Shown: positions 1 through 8,606, numbered from the stretch's first letter. The stretch is DNA of 22,518 bases from an uncultured Ruminococcus sp. (GCA_902778205.1 CACYWX010000007.1:1-22518); one strand, 5' to 3'. Program-made: numbers and translations. Notes: generated from the letters alone by a model not told the origin.

Positions 1-217
1 TGCACCCGAAATCAAACCACAAAGGCCCCTGCAGATAGACGCCCTCGCCCCGGTCCGGCATCAGCTCCGAAAGGATCGCCTCCCGCTCCGCCTCGTCCGC
101 CTCCGTGGTCCGGTTGTACCGGCTGCACAGCTCGTGGCACCGGGCTCTCTGCTCCGGCATTCCCTCGGCGAAGGGATCGTACAGCTTCCCCGCCCGCATT
201 TTCTCCCGTTCCGTCAT
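1..217 (-). CDS. Sugar O-acetyltransferase (maltose/galactoside acetyltransferase family), N-terminal part only
   Basis: The gene starts at ATG 217-215 and runs off the left edge, leaving 72 codons. The visible protein begins MTEREKMRAGKLYDP and continues through a helical, charged stretch with RCHELCSRYNRT to YLQGPLWFDFG. This is the pattern of the small N-terminal domain that precedes the left-handed beta-helix in maltose and galactoside O-acetyltransferases (Maa/LacA type). Enzymes of this family transfer acetyl from acetyl-CoA to a sugar hydroxyl in the cytoplasm. The hexapeptide-repeat catalytic part lies outside the window, so catalytic residues cannot be checked and the sugar is unknown. 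A Shine-Dalgarno AAGGGGG sits about 9 bases before the ATG, and a near-consensus promoter lies at 249-277. The gene is divergent from the SGNH esterase operon. Confidence 0.85.
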   Translation of the reverse strand, partial: MTEREKMRAGKLYDPFAEGMPEQRARCHELCSRYNRTTEADEAEREAILSELMPDRGEGVYLQGPLWFDFGC

Positions 218-248
218 ATCAGAAATCCCCCTTGTTCAGACTGTCTCC

Positions 249-277
249 ATCATACCATGCTCCGCCGGTTCTGTCAA
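249..277 (-). promoter_or_regulatory. Sigma-A promoter of the acetyltransferase gene
   Basis: On the minus strand, TTGACA (277-272) is followed after exactly 17 bases by TATGAT (254-249), with a TG one base before the -10 (extended -10). The expected transcript start is about 25 bases before the ATG at 217. It points away from the plus-strand promoter at 309-337. Confidence 0.8.
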
Positions 278-308
278 GCGGCGCGCGCTCCGATGGGCGG
301 GATTTGGC

Positions 309-337
309 TTGCAATCCCGGTCGGTTTGTGGTATTAT
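309..337 (+). promoter_or_regulatory. Sigma-A promoter of the SGNH-HAD-MATE operon
   Basis: TTGCAA (309-314), a 17-base spacer and TATTAT (332-337), with a TG before the -10. Transcription would begin near 345, giving an unusually long leader of about 140 bases before the esterase ATG at 486. Confidence 0.65.
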
Positions 338-352
338 TTATAGTGCGACAGC

Positions 353-369
353 AAACCAATCGTTGGTTT
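353..369 (+). other. Small hairpin in the leader of the esterase operon
   Basis: AAACCAA (353-359), loop TCG, TTGGTTT (363-369), followed by TTC. It is a perfect 7-base stem about 10 bases after the predicted transcript start. It could stabilise the 5' end of the message or be a weak attenuator; nothing in the rest of the 345-485 leader was recognised as a known riboswitch. Confidence 0.3.
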
Positions 370-485
370 TCAAACGTGCAGCAGCCGGAGCCCCTGACTG
401 GCTTGATTTTCAGCCGGAGGATACCAATTCCGGCAAGCTTCTGTTTGTTGGCGGTGCAATAAGAAAAAACGCGCGGAGGACGGAT

Positions 486-1124
486 ATGAAAATCCTGTTT
501 CAGGGGGACTCCATCACGGACGGCAACCGGTACAAGGACGAGGCGTCCCGGTGGGATCTGAACCACCAGATCGGCCATTCCTGGGCCTACATGGTCACGG
601 GAAAGCTCATGGGGGAGTATCCCCGGCGGTATGCCTGCGTGAACCGGGGCGTGTCCGGGGACAATGTGCTGAAGCTGAGGGACCGCTGGCAGAGGGACGC
701 CGTGGACGAGCGCCCGGACGTGATGCTGCTTTTGACCGGGGTCAACGACTGCTCGGCCGTGGTCCGGGGAGAGCTGACGGAGGAGGTCTACGGCAGAATC
801 TACCGGGAGCTGCTCCGGGATGTGAAGGCGGCCTCCCCGGACGCGCGGTTCATTCTCCTCGAACCCTTCCTGTTCAGCGAAGACGAGAGCCGGGTCCGCA
901 TCATGGACGGGCTTCGGGCGTCGGTGCGGGCCATCGCCTCGGAGACCGGATCGGTGTTCGTGCCCCTGCAGGAGGAGTTCAGCCGCCGGGCCCGGGAGGA
1001 CGGGGAGAAGTACTGGCTCTGGGACGGCGTCCATCCCACGGAGGCGGGCCATTGGGTCATCGCCCGGCGGGTGCTGGAATACGGAGCCGGGACCCTGGAA
1101 ATCCCCGCCGGGGACGTCCGGTAA
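486..1124 (+). CDS. SGNH/GDSL-family esterase or lipase, cytoplasmic
   Basis: A 212-residue protein starting MKILFQGDSITDGNR. It carries the SGNH blocks in order: block I GDSITDG with the nucleophile Ser9, block II glycine in NRGVSGDN (about 53-60), block III TGVND with Gly85 and Asn87, and block V WDGVHPT with Asp180 and His183 as the catalytic acid and base. The family hydrolyses ester bonds, often acetyl groups on sugars or small lipids. No signal peptide is visible, so it should act inside the cell. The ATG at 486 was chosen because GGAGGA lies directly upstream and the protein begins at block I; the upstream in-frame extension has no family similarity. A HAD phosphatase gene follows after 12 bases. 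The substrate cannot be told; deacetylation of a sugar would fit the divergent acetyltransferase gene, but that is inference. Confidence 0.9.
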   Translation: MKILFQGDSITDGNRYKDEASRWDLNHQIGHSWAYMVTGKLMGEYPRRYACVNRGVSGDNVLKLRDRWQRDAVDERPDVMLLLTGVNDCSAVVRGELTEEVYGRIYRELLRDVKAASPDARFILLEPFLFSEDESRVRIMDGLRASVRAIASETGSVFVPLQEEFSRRAREDGEKYWLWDGVHPTEAGHWVIARRVLEYGAGTLEIPAGDVR

Positions 1125-1136
1125 GGGAGGCGCGCC

Positions 1137-1730
1137 ATGATCCGGAACATTGTATTCGACATGGGCGAGGTGCTCTATCACTGGTTCCCGGACATCGCCT
1201 TCCGGGATTACCCGGAGGAGGACGGACGCCTGCTGTACGACGCCCTCTACGGCTCCCCCGACTGGCAGCGGCTGGACCGGGGCGACATCGACGAATGTGA
1301 CATCATCCCTCTGGCGGAGGCGCGGGTCCCGGACCGCCTGAAGCCCGAGATCCGCCGCCTGGCCCGGTGGTACGAGCTGACAGGCCCTGTGGAGGGCATG
1401 GAGGAGCTCTGCGGGGAGCTGTCGGAGAAGGGGTATTCCCTCTATCTGCTTTCCAACACCAGCCGGGCGTTTCACGAATTCCGGTCCCGGATCCCCGCCC
1501 TCCGGTATCTGAAGGGCGAGTACATCTCCGCCGACCACGGGCTTCTGAAGCCGGATCCGGCGATTTTCCGGGATTTCCTCGGGGAATTCGGCCTGACGGC
1601 GGAGGAAACTCTGTTCATCGACGACTGGGCCCCCAACATCGAGGCGGCGCGCTCCGTGGGCATGGACGGCATTGTATTCGACGGCGCGGACAGCCTCCGG
1701 GATGCGCTGCGGGACCGGGGTCTGCTCTGA
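1137..1730 (+). CDS. HAD-superfamily hydrolase (YihX-like subclass IA phosphatase)
   Basis: A 197-residue protein with all four HAD motifs. Motif I is FDMGEVL with nucleophile Asp8; motif II is LLSNTS with Ser106; motif III is the lysine of LLKPDPAIF (Lys138); motif IV is FIDDWAPNIEAAR with Asp162 and Asp163 for magnesium. The helical cap between motifs I and II (about residues 15-85) is the small alpha type. Motif I has Gly in the +2 position where most HAD phosphatases have Asp; this DxGxV form is usual in the YihX group of sugar-phosphate phosphatases, so the protein is probably active. The start at 1137 has GGGAGG just upstream. The gene lies 12 bases after the SGNH esterase and 57 before the MATE exporter on the same strand, so one transcript is likely. 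The substrate is unknown. Confidence 0.88.
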   Translation: MIRNIVFDMGEVLYHWFPDIAFRDYPEEDGRLLYDALYGSPDWQRLDRGDIDECDIIPLAEARVPDRLKPEIRRLARWYELTGPVEGMEELCGELSEKGYSLYLLSNTSRAFHEFRSRIPALRYLKGEYISADHGLLKPDPAIFRDFLGEFGLTAEETLFIDDWAPNIEAARSVGMDGIVFDGADSLRDALRDRGLL

Positions 1731-1787
1731 GAAAAATCTATCCTGATTCCAAAAGCCGCAAAGACCGATAAAGGACGTATCAACGAC

Positions 1788-3149
1788 ATGAATCGACCGA
1801 ACACACAGGACAGCCAGTACCGGAAAATGACCGAGACCCCGGTGGGGCGGCTCATCGTCACCCTGGGACTGCCCACCACGGTGAGCATGCTCATCACCAA
1901 CCTCTACAACATGGCGGACTCCTACTTCGTCAGCAGGATCTCCCTCAGCGCGGGCGGAGCCACCAGCATCGTCTTCGGCATCATGGCCATCCTGCAGGCC
2001 TTCGGCTTCATGTTCGGCCACGGCGCGGGCAGCAACATCAGCCGTCTGCTGGGCGGGAGGCAGGTGGAGAAGGCGGGGCGGTTTGCCTCCACGGGCTTCG
2101 CCTGGGCCTTCGGAGCGGGACTCTGCATCCTGACCGGGGGACTGTGCTTCCTCGATCCCCTCATGCGGCTTCTGGGGAGCACCGACACGATCCTCCCCTA
2201 CGCCCGGGAGTACGGGGCCTGCATCCTGATCGCCGCGCCCTTCATGACCTCCTCCTGCGTGCTGAACAACATCCTCCGCTACGAGGGGAAGGCGGCCCTG
2301 GCCATGATCGGGCTCACCTCCGGCGGCATTCTCAACATCCTTCTGGACCCGCTCTTCATCTTCGGGCTGAACCTGGGCATCCGGGGCGCGGGAATGGCGA
2401 CGGCCCTCTCCCAGTTCATCTCCTTCTCGATCCTGCTGTCCATGTTCCTCACGGGCAGGACCCAGAGCCGCCTGTCTCCCCGGCTTCTCACCCGGGACTG
2501 GTCCGTCATCCGGAGCATCGTGCTGACGGGACTGCCCTCCCTGGCCAGACAGGGGCTGAACAGCGTCTCCACCATGGTCCTCAACGCGCAGGCCAAAGCC
2601 TTCGGGGACGCCGCCATCGCCGCCATGGGCTACGTGGGCCGCACCTCCAGTCTGGTGTTCAGCGTGGGGCTGGGCGTCGGTCAGGGATTCCAGCCCGTCT
2701 CCGGCTTCAACTACGGCGCAAAGAAGTATTCCCGGGTGAAGAAGGGGACCTGGTTCACCATGATCTTCGGCATCGCCCTGATGGGAGGTCTGGCCGCCGT
2801 CACCTTCGCCCTCGCGCCGCAGATCATCGGCCTGTTCCGGAAGGAGGCCGAGGTGCTGGCCATCGGCGGAGAGGCCCTTCGGATCCACTGCCTCTTCATC
2901 CTGTTCCTGCCGGTGTCCATGGTGGGCTCCATGCTGTTCCAGAGCACGGGACAGAACGGGGCGGCCCTGCTGCTGTCCTGCCTCCAGAGCGGCGCGGTGT
3001 TCATCCCCCTGTGCATGATCCTTCCCCATGTGGGAGGACTCGGGGTGCGGGGCATCGAAATCGCCCAGCCTCTGGCCTACGCCTTCGCGGCCGTCGTGGC
3101 TCTGCCCATTGTGGTGCGGTTCCTCAGCCGTCTTCCGGCGGATGAATGA
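1788..3149 (+). CDS. MATE-family efflux transporter
   Basis: A 453-residue hydrophobic protein with about twelve predicted membrane segments, the normal size for the MATE (NorM/DinF-like) family. The N-terminal signature is clear: VGRLIVTLGLPTTVSMLIT followed by LYNMADSYFVSR. The second half repeats the fold, starting near the RSIVLTGLPSLARQG segment, and carries the conserved GQGFQPVSGFNYGAKKY loop. MATE proteins export cationic drugs, dyes or metabolites in exchange for sodium or protons. The ATG at 1788 is preceded by AAAGGA about 12 bases upstream, a slightly long spacing. The gene follows the HAD phosphatase by 57 bases and is the last in its operon; a strong terminator begins 34 bases after its stop. 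Neither substrate nor coupling ion can be read from the sequence. Confidence 0.95.
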   Translation: MNRPNTQDSQYRKMTETPVGRLIVTLGLPTTVSMLITNLYNMADSYFVSRISLSAGGATSIVFGIMAILQAFGFMFGHGAGSNISRLLGGRQVEKAGRFASTGFAWAFGAGLCILTGGLCFLDPLMRLLGSTDTILPYAREYGACILIAAPFMTSSCVLNNILRYEGKAALAMIGLTSGGILNILLDPLFIFGLNLGIRGAGMATALSQFISFSILLSMFLTGRTQSRLSPRLLTRDWSVIRSIVLTGLPSLARQGLNSVSTMVLNAQAKAFGDAAIAAMGYVGRTSSLVFSVGLGVGQGFQPVSGFNYGAKKYSRVKKGTWFTMIFGIALMGGLAAVTFALAPQIIGLFRKEAEVLAIGGEALRIHCLFILFLPVSMVGSMLFQSTGQNGAALLLSCLQSGAVFIPLCMILPHVGGLGVRGIEIAQPLAYAFAAVVALPIVVRFLSRLPADE

Positions 3150-3167
3150 CCGCACGGACCGCGATGG

Positions 3168-3274
3168 GTCAGCCGTAACATGCAAGGGGCTGTCGCATGA
3201 ACTCCCGAAAATGGAGAAATGCGACAGCCCCTTTTGGTTTCCTCGGGAACCTCGGAAACAGCGATTGAAGCGCG
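3168..3274 (+). repeat. Intergenic repeat C: 3' module of the modular hairpin repeat
   Basis: GTCAGCCGTAACATGC (3168-3183), then a perfect 15-base-pair hairpin (3184-3233), then a 25-base block at 3250-3274 beginning CCTCGGAAACAGCGAT. The same order recurs at 15834-15937: the left block matches at 14 of 16 positions and the right block at 22 of 25, while the hairpin in between is of wholly different sequence. It lies in the spacer between the convergent MATE and sbcC genes. Confidence 0.7.
3184..3235 (+). terminator. Rho-independent terminator after the MATE gene
   Basis: A perfect 15-base-pair stem, AAGGGGCTGTCGCAT (3184-3198) with its complement at 3219-3233, a 20-base loop, and a short T run on the plus strand (3232-3235, then GGTTT). 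It can also fold on the minus strand and may stop sbcC transcripts arriving from the right, though the T run there is poor. Confidence 0.8.
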
Positions 3275-3398
3275 ATCGGATGGGCGGGATGTTTGTTGTG
3301 CATCCGTATGATTCATGGATAACACGTATTCCCGCAATAGCAGATAAATGTCTTGGGGTTCCGGTCACACGGTCAGAGATGGAACAGGAATCCTTCCG

Positions 3399-6182
3399 TC
3401 ACATGCGGATCTCGACGCGGCTGCCGCCCTGGCGGGTCTTGGTGACCACGATCTGCTTTCCGATCCGCTCTCTGAGCTCCGACACATGGGAGATGACGCC
3501 CACCAGCCTGCCGCTCTCCGACAGATCCGACAGGGCGCGCATGGCCTGGCTCAGGGATTCCTCGTCCAGGGATCCGAAGCCCTCGTCCACGAACATGGTG
3601 TCCATCCGGATCCCTCCCGCCTGGGACCGGATCTCGTCGGAGAGGCCCAGCGCCAGGGACAGGGACGCCATGAAGGATTCGCCGCCGGAGAGGGTCTTGA
3701 CACTCCGCTCCGTGCCGTTGTAGTGGTCGATCACGTCCATCTCCAGCCCGCTCTGGGACTGCCGGTTGTCCGCCTCCCTCCGCCGCTTCAGCTCGTACTG
3801 CCCGCCGGTCATGACCAGAAGGCGCGTGTTGGCCCGGGCCAGGATCCGGTCGAAATACGCGGTCTGCACGTAGGTCTCGAACATGATCTTGTCCCGGCCG
3901 CCCAGGGTGCCGTTGGCGGTTCTCGCCATGGCGTCCGTCTGGGCGAAGCTCTTCTCCAGACCGATGAGCTCCCGGCTCTTCTCCCGGATCTGCTCCGCTG
4001 CCCGCCGGTTTCCCGTCATCCGGGACAGAAGCCGTGCGCGGCGGTCCGCCAGCTCGGTTTTCCGCGCCGCGATGACCTCCCGCCTCCTGCTCAGCCCTTC
4101 CCGGTCCGGCCGCTCTGACCGTTCCAGCTGAGCCTTCAGCTCCTCGGCGCGTCCCTCCGCCGCCGCCAGATCTCCCGCGGCACCGGCCAGGGCGTTCTCC
4201 TCCCGCTCCAGCTCGTCGAGGATGGCAGCCCGGACGCTTCTTAAGCGGTCGCGCTCCCGGACGGCGGTCTGACGGTCCGGCAGGGTCAGCTTGTCCGCCC
4301 ATCCGGCCAGCTTCTCCTCTGCCGCCTTCTCCCGGGCCTCGTCCGCGGCGATCCGCCGGTCCGCTTCTCCGAGGGCGGCCTCCATGGTTTCCACGGCGCG
4401 CTCCTCTGCGGGAACGGTCTCGTCCAGCTCCTTTTTCCGGGCCAGATTCCGCTCCTCCCCGTCAATGCGGCCGTTCAACTCCGTCAGAAGCGCCAGCGCT
4501 TTTTGGAGCTCCTCCCCGGCAGCTCTTCCCACCTCGTCCGGATCGGGAGCGTTTTCCTCGTCTGAGGAGGGAAGCAGGGTCCGGACCAGCCGCGTCACCT
4601 GTTCTCCCGCCGCCTCGGCCGCGCCTCTCAGCTCACCGGCGGTCCTGCTGGCGGCCTCCGCTCTTCTGACCGCTTCGTCGGTCGCTTTTCTCGCCCTCTT
4701 CAGCTCGTTCTCCCCCGGCGCGCCGTCGGCAAGGGGAGCCGGGGCGGGATGATGCACGGAGCCGCAGACGGGACAGGGCTCCCCCTCCCGCAGACCGGCC
4801 GCCAGGATCCCGGCCTGCGCGTCGAAGAACGCCCGGTGCAGCTCCTCGTACCGCTCCCGCTCCCTCTGCGCCAGATCGGCGGCCTCCCGATACTCCCTCT
4901 GAGCCTTGTCCAGAGCCTCCGTCTGCTTCTCCCAGGCCCGGGCCTGCGCCGCCAGATTTTCCAGATCCTCGTACCGTGCGGCGGCGGCTTCCCGTTCCCG
5001 GATCAGCTTTTCCCGACGCTCCCCGGCTCCGGCCAGGCCGTCCCGGAGGTTCTTCATTTTCTCCAGACGCTTTTTCCGGACCTCAAACGCCTCTCCGTCC
5101 CGTTTCCGCGCGGATCGCTCCGCCGCGAGGGTCTTCCGGATGGAAGCGAGCTGATCCCGGTCCTGCTCGCGGGCCGCGTAGTCCGTCAGCCGCGCATTCA
5201 GAGCCGCCGCCTCCTCCGCCAGACGATCCGCCTCGGGCTGTTTTTCCCGCGCGGTCTTCAGCTTACCCTCCGCCTCCGTCCGCCGGTTCAGCGCGGCCTC
5301 CCGGTCTTTCAGCGCGGCTTTAAGGGCCTCACCGGTCCGGTCGTATTCCTCCGCGCGGCCCAGAGCGGCGTTGACCCCGGCCAGCTCCGCCTCCAGCGTC
5401 TCCGTCTCCCGGGCGCCCCTGTCCAGCTCCTCCTCGTCCCGGTCCGCCAGCCGGAGCAATGCCGTGACCGCTTCGTCCGCCGGAATCACGCCGTCCGCCG
5501 CGACCTTCACCGTCTCCGCCAGCTCCTCCTCCCCGCCGGTATCCGCGCCGTTCAGGTACCGGATCATATCCCGCCGGGTCAGCTCGCAGCGGTTTTTCAG
5601 CTCCGCCGCCTCGGCCTTCAGCCCCTCCTGAAAGATCTGGTAGATCCCCGTGCCGAAGATGTCGCGGAAAATGGCCTGCCGGTTCTTCGTGTCGGCCAGG
5701 AGCAGACGCAGGAAATCCCCCTGGGCGATCATGGCGATCTGGGCGAACTGCTCCCGGTTCACCCCCAGAAGCCTGGTCACCTCCGCCGTTACGTCCCGCT
5801 CCTTTGTCACCGTGCGGCCGTCCGGGAAGAAGAGCTCCGCCTCCGCCTTCTGGGATACGGTACCGCTTCCCCGACGGGCCGGACGCTCGTACTCCGGGTT
5901 CCGGCGGATCCGGTACTGACGTCCGCCGTGGGTGAAGGTCAGGGCCACCTCCGTGGGCGTTTCCGGATCGGCGTACCGGGACCGCAGCATGGAGGGCTCC
6001 CGGCTCTGCCCGCTGGCCTTGCCGTACAGGGCAAAGGCCACGGCGTCGAACAGGGTGGTCTTTCCGGCTCCGGTGTCCCCGGTGATCAGATAGAGCCCGC
6101 TGTCCCCCAGCCGGTCGAAATCCACCGTACAACGCCCTGCATAGGGGCCGAACGCGCTCATTTCCAGCTTCAGCGGTCTCAT
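3399..6182 (-). CDS. sbcC: Exonuclease SbcC (Rad50-like ATPase subunit of SbcCD)
   Basis: A 927-residue SMC/Rad50-type ATPase. Walker A is GDTGAGKT (residues 35-42) and the Q-loop is QIAMIAQGDF (Gln154). Two long charged coiled-coil arms (about 190-465 and 480-810) flank the zinc hook CPVCG (Cys470, Cys473). The ABC signature LSGGES follows at 831-836, Walker B MFVDEG with Asp866 and Glu867, and a D-loop GSLDE. Together with SbcD it forms a nuclease that opens DNA hairpins and trims blocked double-strand ends. The length is within the usual range for Firmicutes SbcC. The ATG at 6182 overlaps the sbcD stop by 4 bases (ATGA), so translation is probably coupled. Long open frames on the opposite strand here are shadows of GC-rich codon use. 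Confidence 0.97.
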   Translation of the reverse strand: MRPLKLEMSAFGPYAGRCTVDFDRLGDSGLYLITGDTGAGKTTLFDAVAFALYGKASGQSREPSMLRSRYADPETPTEVALTFTHGGRQYRIRRNPEYERPARRGSGTVSQKAEAELFFPDGRTVTKERDVTAEVTRLLGVNREQFAQIAMIAQGDFLRLLLADTKNRQAIFRDIFGTGIYQIFQEGLKAEAAELKNRCELTRRDMIRYLNGADTGGEEELAETVKVAADGVIPADEAVTALLRLADRDEEELDRGARETETLEAELAGVNAALGRAEEYDRTGEALKAALKDREAALNRRTEAEGKLKTAREKQPEADRLAEEAAALNARLTDYAAREQDRDQLASIRKTLAAERSARKRDGEAFEVRKKRLEKMKNLRDGLAGAGERREKLIREREAAAARYEDLENLAAQARAWEKQTEALDKAQREYREAADLAQRERERYEELHRAFFDAQAGILAAGLREGEPCPVCGSVHHPAPAPLADGAPGENELKRARKATDEAVRRAEAASRTAGELRGAAEAAGEQVTRLVRTLLPSSDEENAPDPDEVGRAAGEELQKALALLTELNGRIDGEERNLARKKELDETVPAEERAVETMEAALGEADRRIAADEAREKAAEEKLAGWADKLTLPDRQTAVRERDRLRSVRAAILDELEREENALAGAAGDLAAAEGRAEELKAQLERSERPDREGLSRRREVIAARKTELADRRARLLSRMTGNRRAAEQIREKSRELIGLEKSFAQTDAMARTANGTLGGRDKIMFETYVQTAYFDRILARANTRLLVMTGGQYELKRRREADNRQSQSGLEMDVIDHYNGTERSVKTLSGGESFMASLSLALGLSDEIRSQAGGIRMDTMFVDEGFGSLDEESLSQAMRALSDLSESGRLVGVISHVSELRERIGKQIVVTKTRQGGSRVEIRM

Positions 6183-7312
6183 GCTCTTCCCTCCCCGATC
6201 TTTTCAAACAGCGCGGCGGCGGCGGTTCTCTGCTCCTCCGACAGCGGCGCGCCGTTCTGCATCCGATAGAACTCCTCAAACAGCATGAGGGGCGTTTTCC
6301 TCTCCGCCGCATCCGCCTCGGGAACGAAGGTCCCCGCTCTGGTCCGGGCGTTGTCGTAATCCAGCTTCAGAAGGCGCGGATACAGGGTCCCGAGGCGTGC
6401 CGCCGCGTCCGGAATGTCCTCCTCGTCCGTCAGGGTGATCCGCAGAAAGTCCTCGGCGGCGTCTCCCCGGCGTCTTCGGTCCGTCATCTCCCAAAAGGTC
6501 CCCCGGAGCTCCCGCATGTCGTGAAGCGGGACCAGCGGCACGGTCCGGATCAGAAGGGAGCCCTTCTCCCCCAGCTCCGCCACGGTGACGGACTTCTTGT
6601 GGCTCACCTCGGAAAAGGAGTATTTCAGAGGGGATCCCGCATACCGGATCCGCTCCGAGCCCGCCTGCTGAGGGGCGTGCAGATGGCCCAGCGCCACGTA
6701 GTCGAAGGCGTCGAACACCCGGGCGTCCACGTTGTCACTTCCTCCCACGAAGGTCTCCTCGGACTCGGACCGGACCGCGCCGGTGACGAACTGATGGGCC
6801 GCCAGCACGTTCCGCACGGACGGATCCGGATTCAGCGCGCAGACCGCCGTTCTCACCGCGTCGGACGAGGTCTCGATTTCGGCGTCCGGGAAAAAAGGCC
6901 GCACGACGGCGGGCTTCAGATACGGGAGCATATACACGTTCACCGGTCCCCATCCGTCGTACAGCGTCACGGGCTCCACACAGCCGCGGTACACCGGGGA
7001 CAGATGGATCCCGCTCTTCTCGATCAGACGGCCCGCGTAGGCGATCCGCTCCGGGGAGTCGTGGTTCCCGCTGAGGATAAAGGTCTCGGCTCCTGTTTCG
7101 GCCAGGCCGCAGAGGAAGTCGTCGAAGAGCTCCACGGCCTCCGCGGACGGGACGGCCTTGTCGTACACGTCCCCGGCGATCAGCACGGCGTCGGGCCGCT
7201 CCTCCCCGATGACGCGGAGGATCTCTCCGAGGATATGCCTCTGCTCCTCCAGCATATTGTATTCGTGGACCCGCTTTCCGATGTGCAGGTCCGCCAGATG
7301 AACGAATTTCAA
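6179..7312 (-). CDS. sbcD: Exonuclease SbcD (Mre11-like nuclease subunit of SbcCD)
   Basis: A 377-residue metallophosphoesterase. The metal-binding motifs appear in the standard order: DLHIG (Asp8, His10), GDVYD (Asp48), GNHDS (Asn83, His84), AAHQF and GHLH. The C-terminal part (about 270-377) matches the capping and SbcC-binding region. It is the manganese-dependent nuclease partner of SbcC. The start codon is TTG at 7312-7310: it is the only start that keeps the MKFVHLADLHIG beginning, and GGGAGGAG lies 8 bases upstream. It is the first gene of the sbcDC operon, with a near-perfect promoter at 7375-7403 and a 4-base overlap with sbcC. Confidence 0.97.
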   Translation of the reverse strand: MKFVHLADLHIGKRVHEYNMLEEQRHILGEILRVIGEERPDAVLIAGDVYDKAVPSAEAVELFDDFLCGLAETGAETFILSGNHDSPERIAYAGRLIEKSGIHLSPVYRGCVEPVTLYDGWGPVNVYMLPYLKPAVVRPFFPDAEIETSSDAVRTAVCALNPDPSVRNVLAAHQFVTGAVRSESEETFVGGSDNVDARVFDAFDYVALGHLHAPQQAGSERIRYAGSPLKYSFSEVSHKKSVTVAELGEKGSLLIRTVPLVPLHDMRELRGTFWEMTDRRRRGDAAEDFLRITLTDEEDIPDAAARLGTLYPRLLKLDYDNARTRAGTFVPEADAAERKTPLMLFEEFYRMQNGAPLSEEQRTAAAALFEKIGEGRA

Positions 7313-7374
7313 AACGGGCTCCTCCCAGATTCCTATCCGCCCCGGACCCGGTCAGAGGCGTTGCATATGAATTC

Positions 7375-7403
7375 ATTGTATCGGAAACGCCGGGTATTGT
7401 CAA
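7375..7403 (-). promoter_or_regulatory. Sigma-A promoter of sbcDC
   Basis: Minus strand TTGACA (7403-7398), 17-base spacer, TACAAT (7380-7375). The expected start near 7368 gives a leader of about 55 bases before the TTG start. No LexA-type palindrome was seen next to it. Confidence 0.85.
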
Positions 7404-7452
7404 GTCTTTTCGCGCCGCAGGCGGCATCCCCTGTTCAGAACGCTCCGAACGG

Positions 7453-7494
7453 AAAAACGCCGCGGTCCCTCCGGAACGGGAGAAACGCGCGGCG
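7453..7494 (-). terminator. Terminator after the UroD-like gene
   Basis: On the minus strand, CGCCGCG (7494-7488) pairs with CGCGGCG (7464-7458), enclosing a smaller TCCC/GGGA hairpin, and is followed at once by TTTTT (7457-7453). It lies about 90 bases after the stop at 7585 and just upstream of the sbcDC promoter, so it separates the two units. Nothing else was recognised in the 7313-7584 spacer. Confidence 0.65.
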
Positions 7495-7584
7495 GCATGT
7501 GAAAAGAGGGTGTGGGGATCGTTCGCGGCGGAGGGCGGGGCCTTCGGGATCATGATCCGGCTTCTCCACGGCAGACGGACCGGT

Positions 7585-8559
7585 TCAGCCGGAATAGGTC
7601 ATATCCTTTTCGTCGGTGTAGTACCGGTGCTCCTTCCAGATGTCCAGGATCATGAGGTAGCGGTTCAGGTCCAGGCCGCGGAAGGGGACGTTGCTGGTGG
7701 AGAAGATATATCCGCCGCCGGGCTTGCCGGACCGGATGGCGTAGAGGGCGCTCTCCCGGACCTCCTCGTCGGTGCCGGTCTGCATGAGGGCGCAGTTGAC
7801 GTTGCCGCACATGGCGATGCCCTTCGGATAGGTGCGCCGCTTGACCTCCGCGATGTCCACGCCGGCCATGGGGTCAATGGAGTGGATGCAGTGGGGCTCG
7901 CAGGCGATGAGCTGATCCAGGATGGGCATGATGTTGCCGTCCGTATGCTTGATGGCGTAGCCGCCCATTTTCCGGATGTTGTAGATGATGTCCGCCAGGT
8001 ACGGGGTGATGTACTCCGAGAACATCTGCGGGGAGAGGAAGGGTCCGGAGTTGTAGCAGTAGTCCGAGCAGAGCATGAAGGACTCGATGCCGCAGTCGAA
8101 GAGCTTCTTGTTGTACTCGATGGCGTTGTCGGCCATGCGGCGGGCGTCCGCGTGGACCGCGTCCGGGTCGTCGGCGATGCGGTAGGCGAAGGCGAACATG
8201 TCGTTCCCGTCCGGAATGGCGAAGGTGCCGTCCCCGTGGTGGGTCAGCAGGAACTTGTCCCCGGACAGCTCCCTGATATACTTCACGGACTTCTTCACGT
8301 CCTCGTAATTCAGGTAGGCCACGTTGAAGATGGAATACTCCAGCTCCCCGTAGACGGACACCATCAGCTCCGCGTTTTTGTAGAGCCTTTCGTCCCGCTC
8401 CTTTTCGCTGAGGTTCAGCTTGTCCAGCTCCCAGCTGGAGGCGAAGTTGATCCCCTCTCCCCGCAGCTCCGGCGTCAGCTGGAATTCCAGCTCGAAGGTG
8501 GGGATGGCGTCCGGCACGCGGCATTCCAGCGCGGCAATGGCTCTCTCTCTCAGGGTCAT
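7585..8559 (-). CDS. Uroporphyrinogen-decarboxylase-family protein (probable corrinoid or other methyltransferase-like enzyme)
   Basis: A 324-residue protein of the UroD/MtaA superfamily. Visible family features are the N-terminal MTLRERAIAALECRVPDAIPTF, the SDYCYNSGPFLSP segment (165-177), YAIKHTDGNI with His205 on a core strand, IHSIDPMAG (225-233), MCGNVNC (250-256) and a C-terminal GGGYIFSTSN. Members outside true haem synthesis often move methyl groups to or from corrinoid proteins; no true UroD arginine pattern was seen at the N-terminus, and no haem genes are nearby. The ATG at 8559 has GGGAGG 6 bases upstream. It has its own strong promoter but lies only 101 bases after the histidine phosphatase gene on the same strand, so read-through is possible. 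Its substrate is unknown. Confidence 0.8.
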   Translation of the reverse strand: MTLRERAIAALECRVPDAIPTFELEFQLTPELRGEGINFASSWELDKLNLSEKERDERLYKNAELMVSVYGELEYSIFNVAYLNYEDVKKSVKYIRELSGDKFLLTHHGDGTFAIPDGNDMFAFAYRIADDPDAVHADARRMADNAIEYNKKLFDCGIESFMLCSDYCYNSGPFLSPQMFSEYITPYLADIIYNIRKMGGYAIKHTDGNIMPILDQLIACEPHCIHSIDPMAGVDIAEVKRRTYPKGIAMCGNVNCALMQTGTDEEVRESALYAIRSGKPGGGYIFSTSNVPFRGLDLNRYLMILDIWKEHRYYTDEKDMTYSG

Positions 8560-8606
8560 GATAAACCTCCCGGATCGTATTTCTTAACCTGACAGGCGTT
8601 TGGTTT

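Noticed and set aside
219..3368. A 1049-codon open frame on the minus strand across the SGNH, HAD and MATE genes
   Set aside because: It is antisense to three clear family members, has low-complexity composition rich in Gly, Arg, His and Pro, and no domain. It is a by-product of GC-rich third positions.
4749..6269. Long plus-strand open frame opposite sbcC
   Set aside because: The sbcC frame has every Rad50 motif; the opposite frame is compositionally biased and matches nothing.
3399..7312. sbcDC as part of an anti-phage defence island
   Set aside because: The pair is ordinary housekeeping SbcCD with its own promoter and terminator boundaries, and no defence genes adjoin it.
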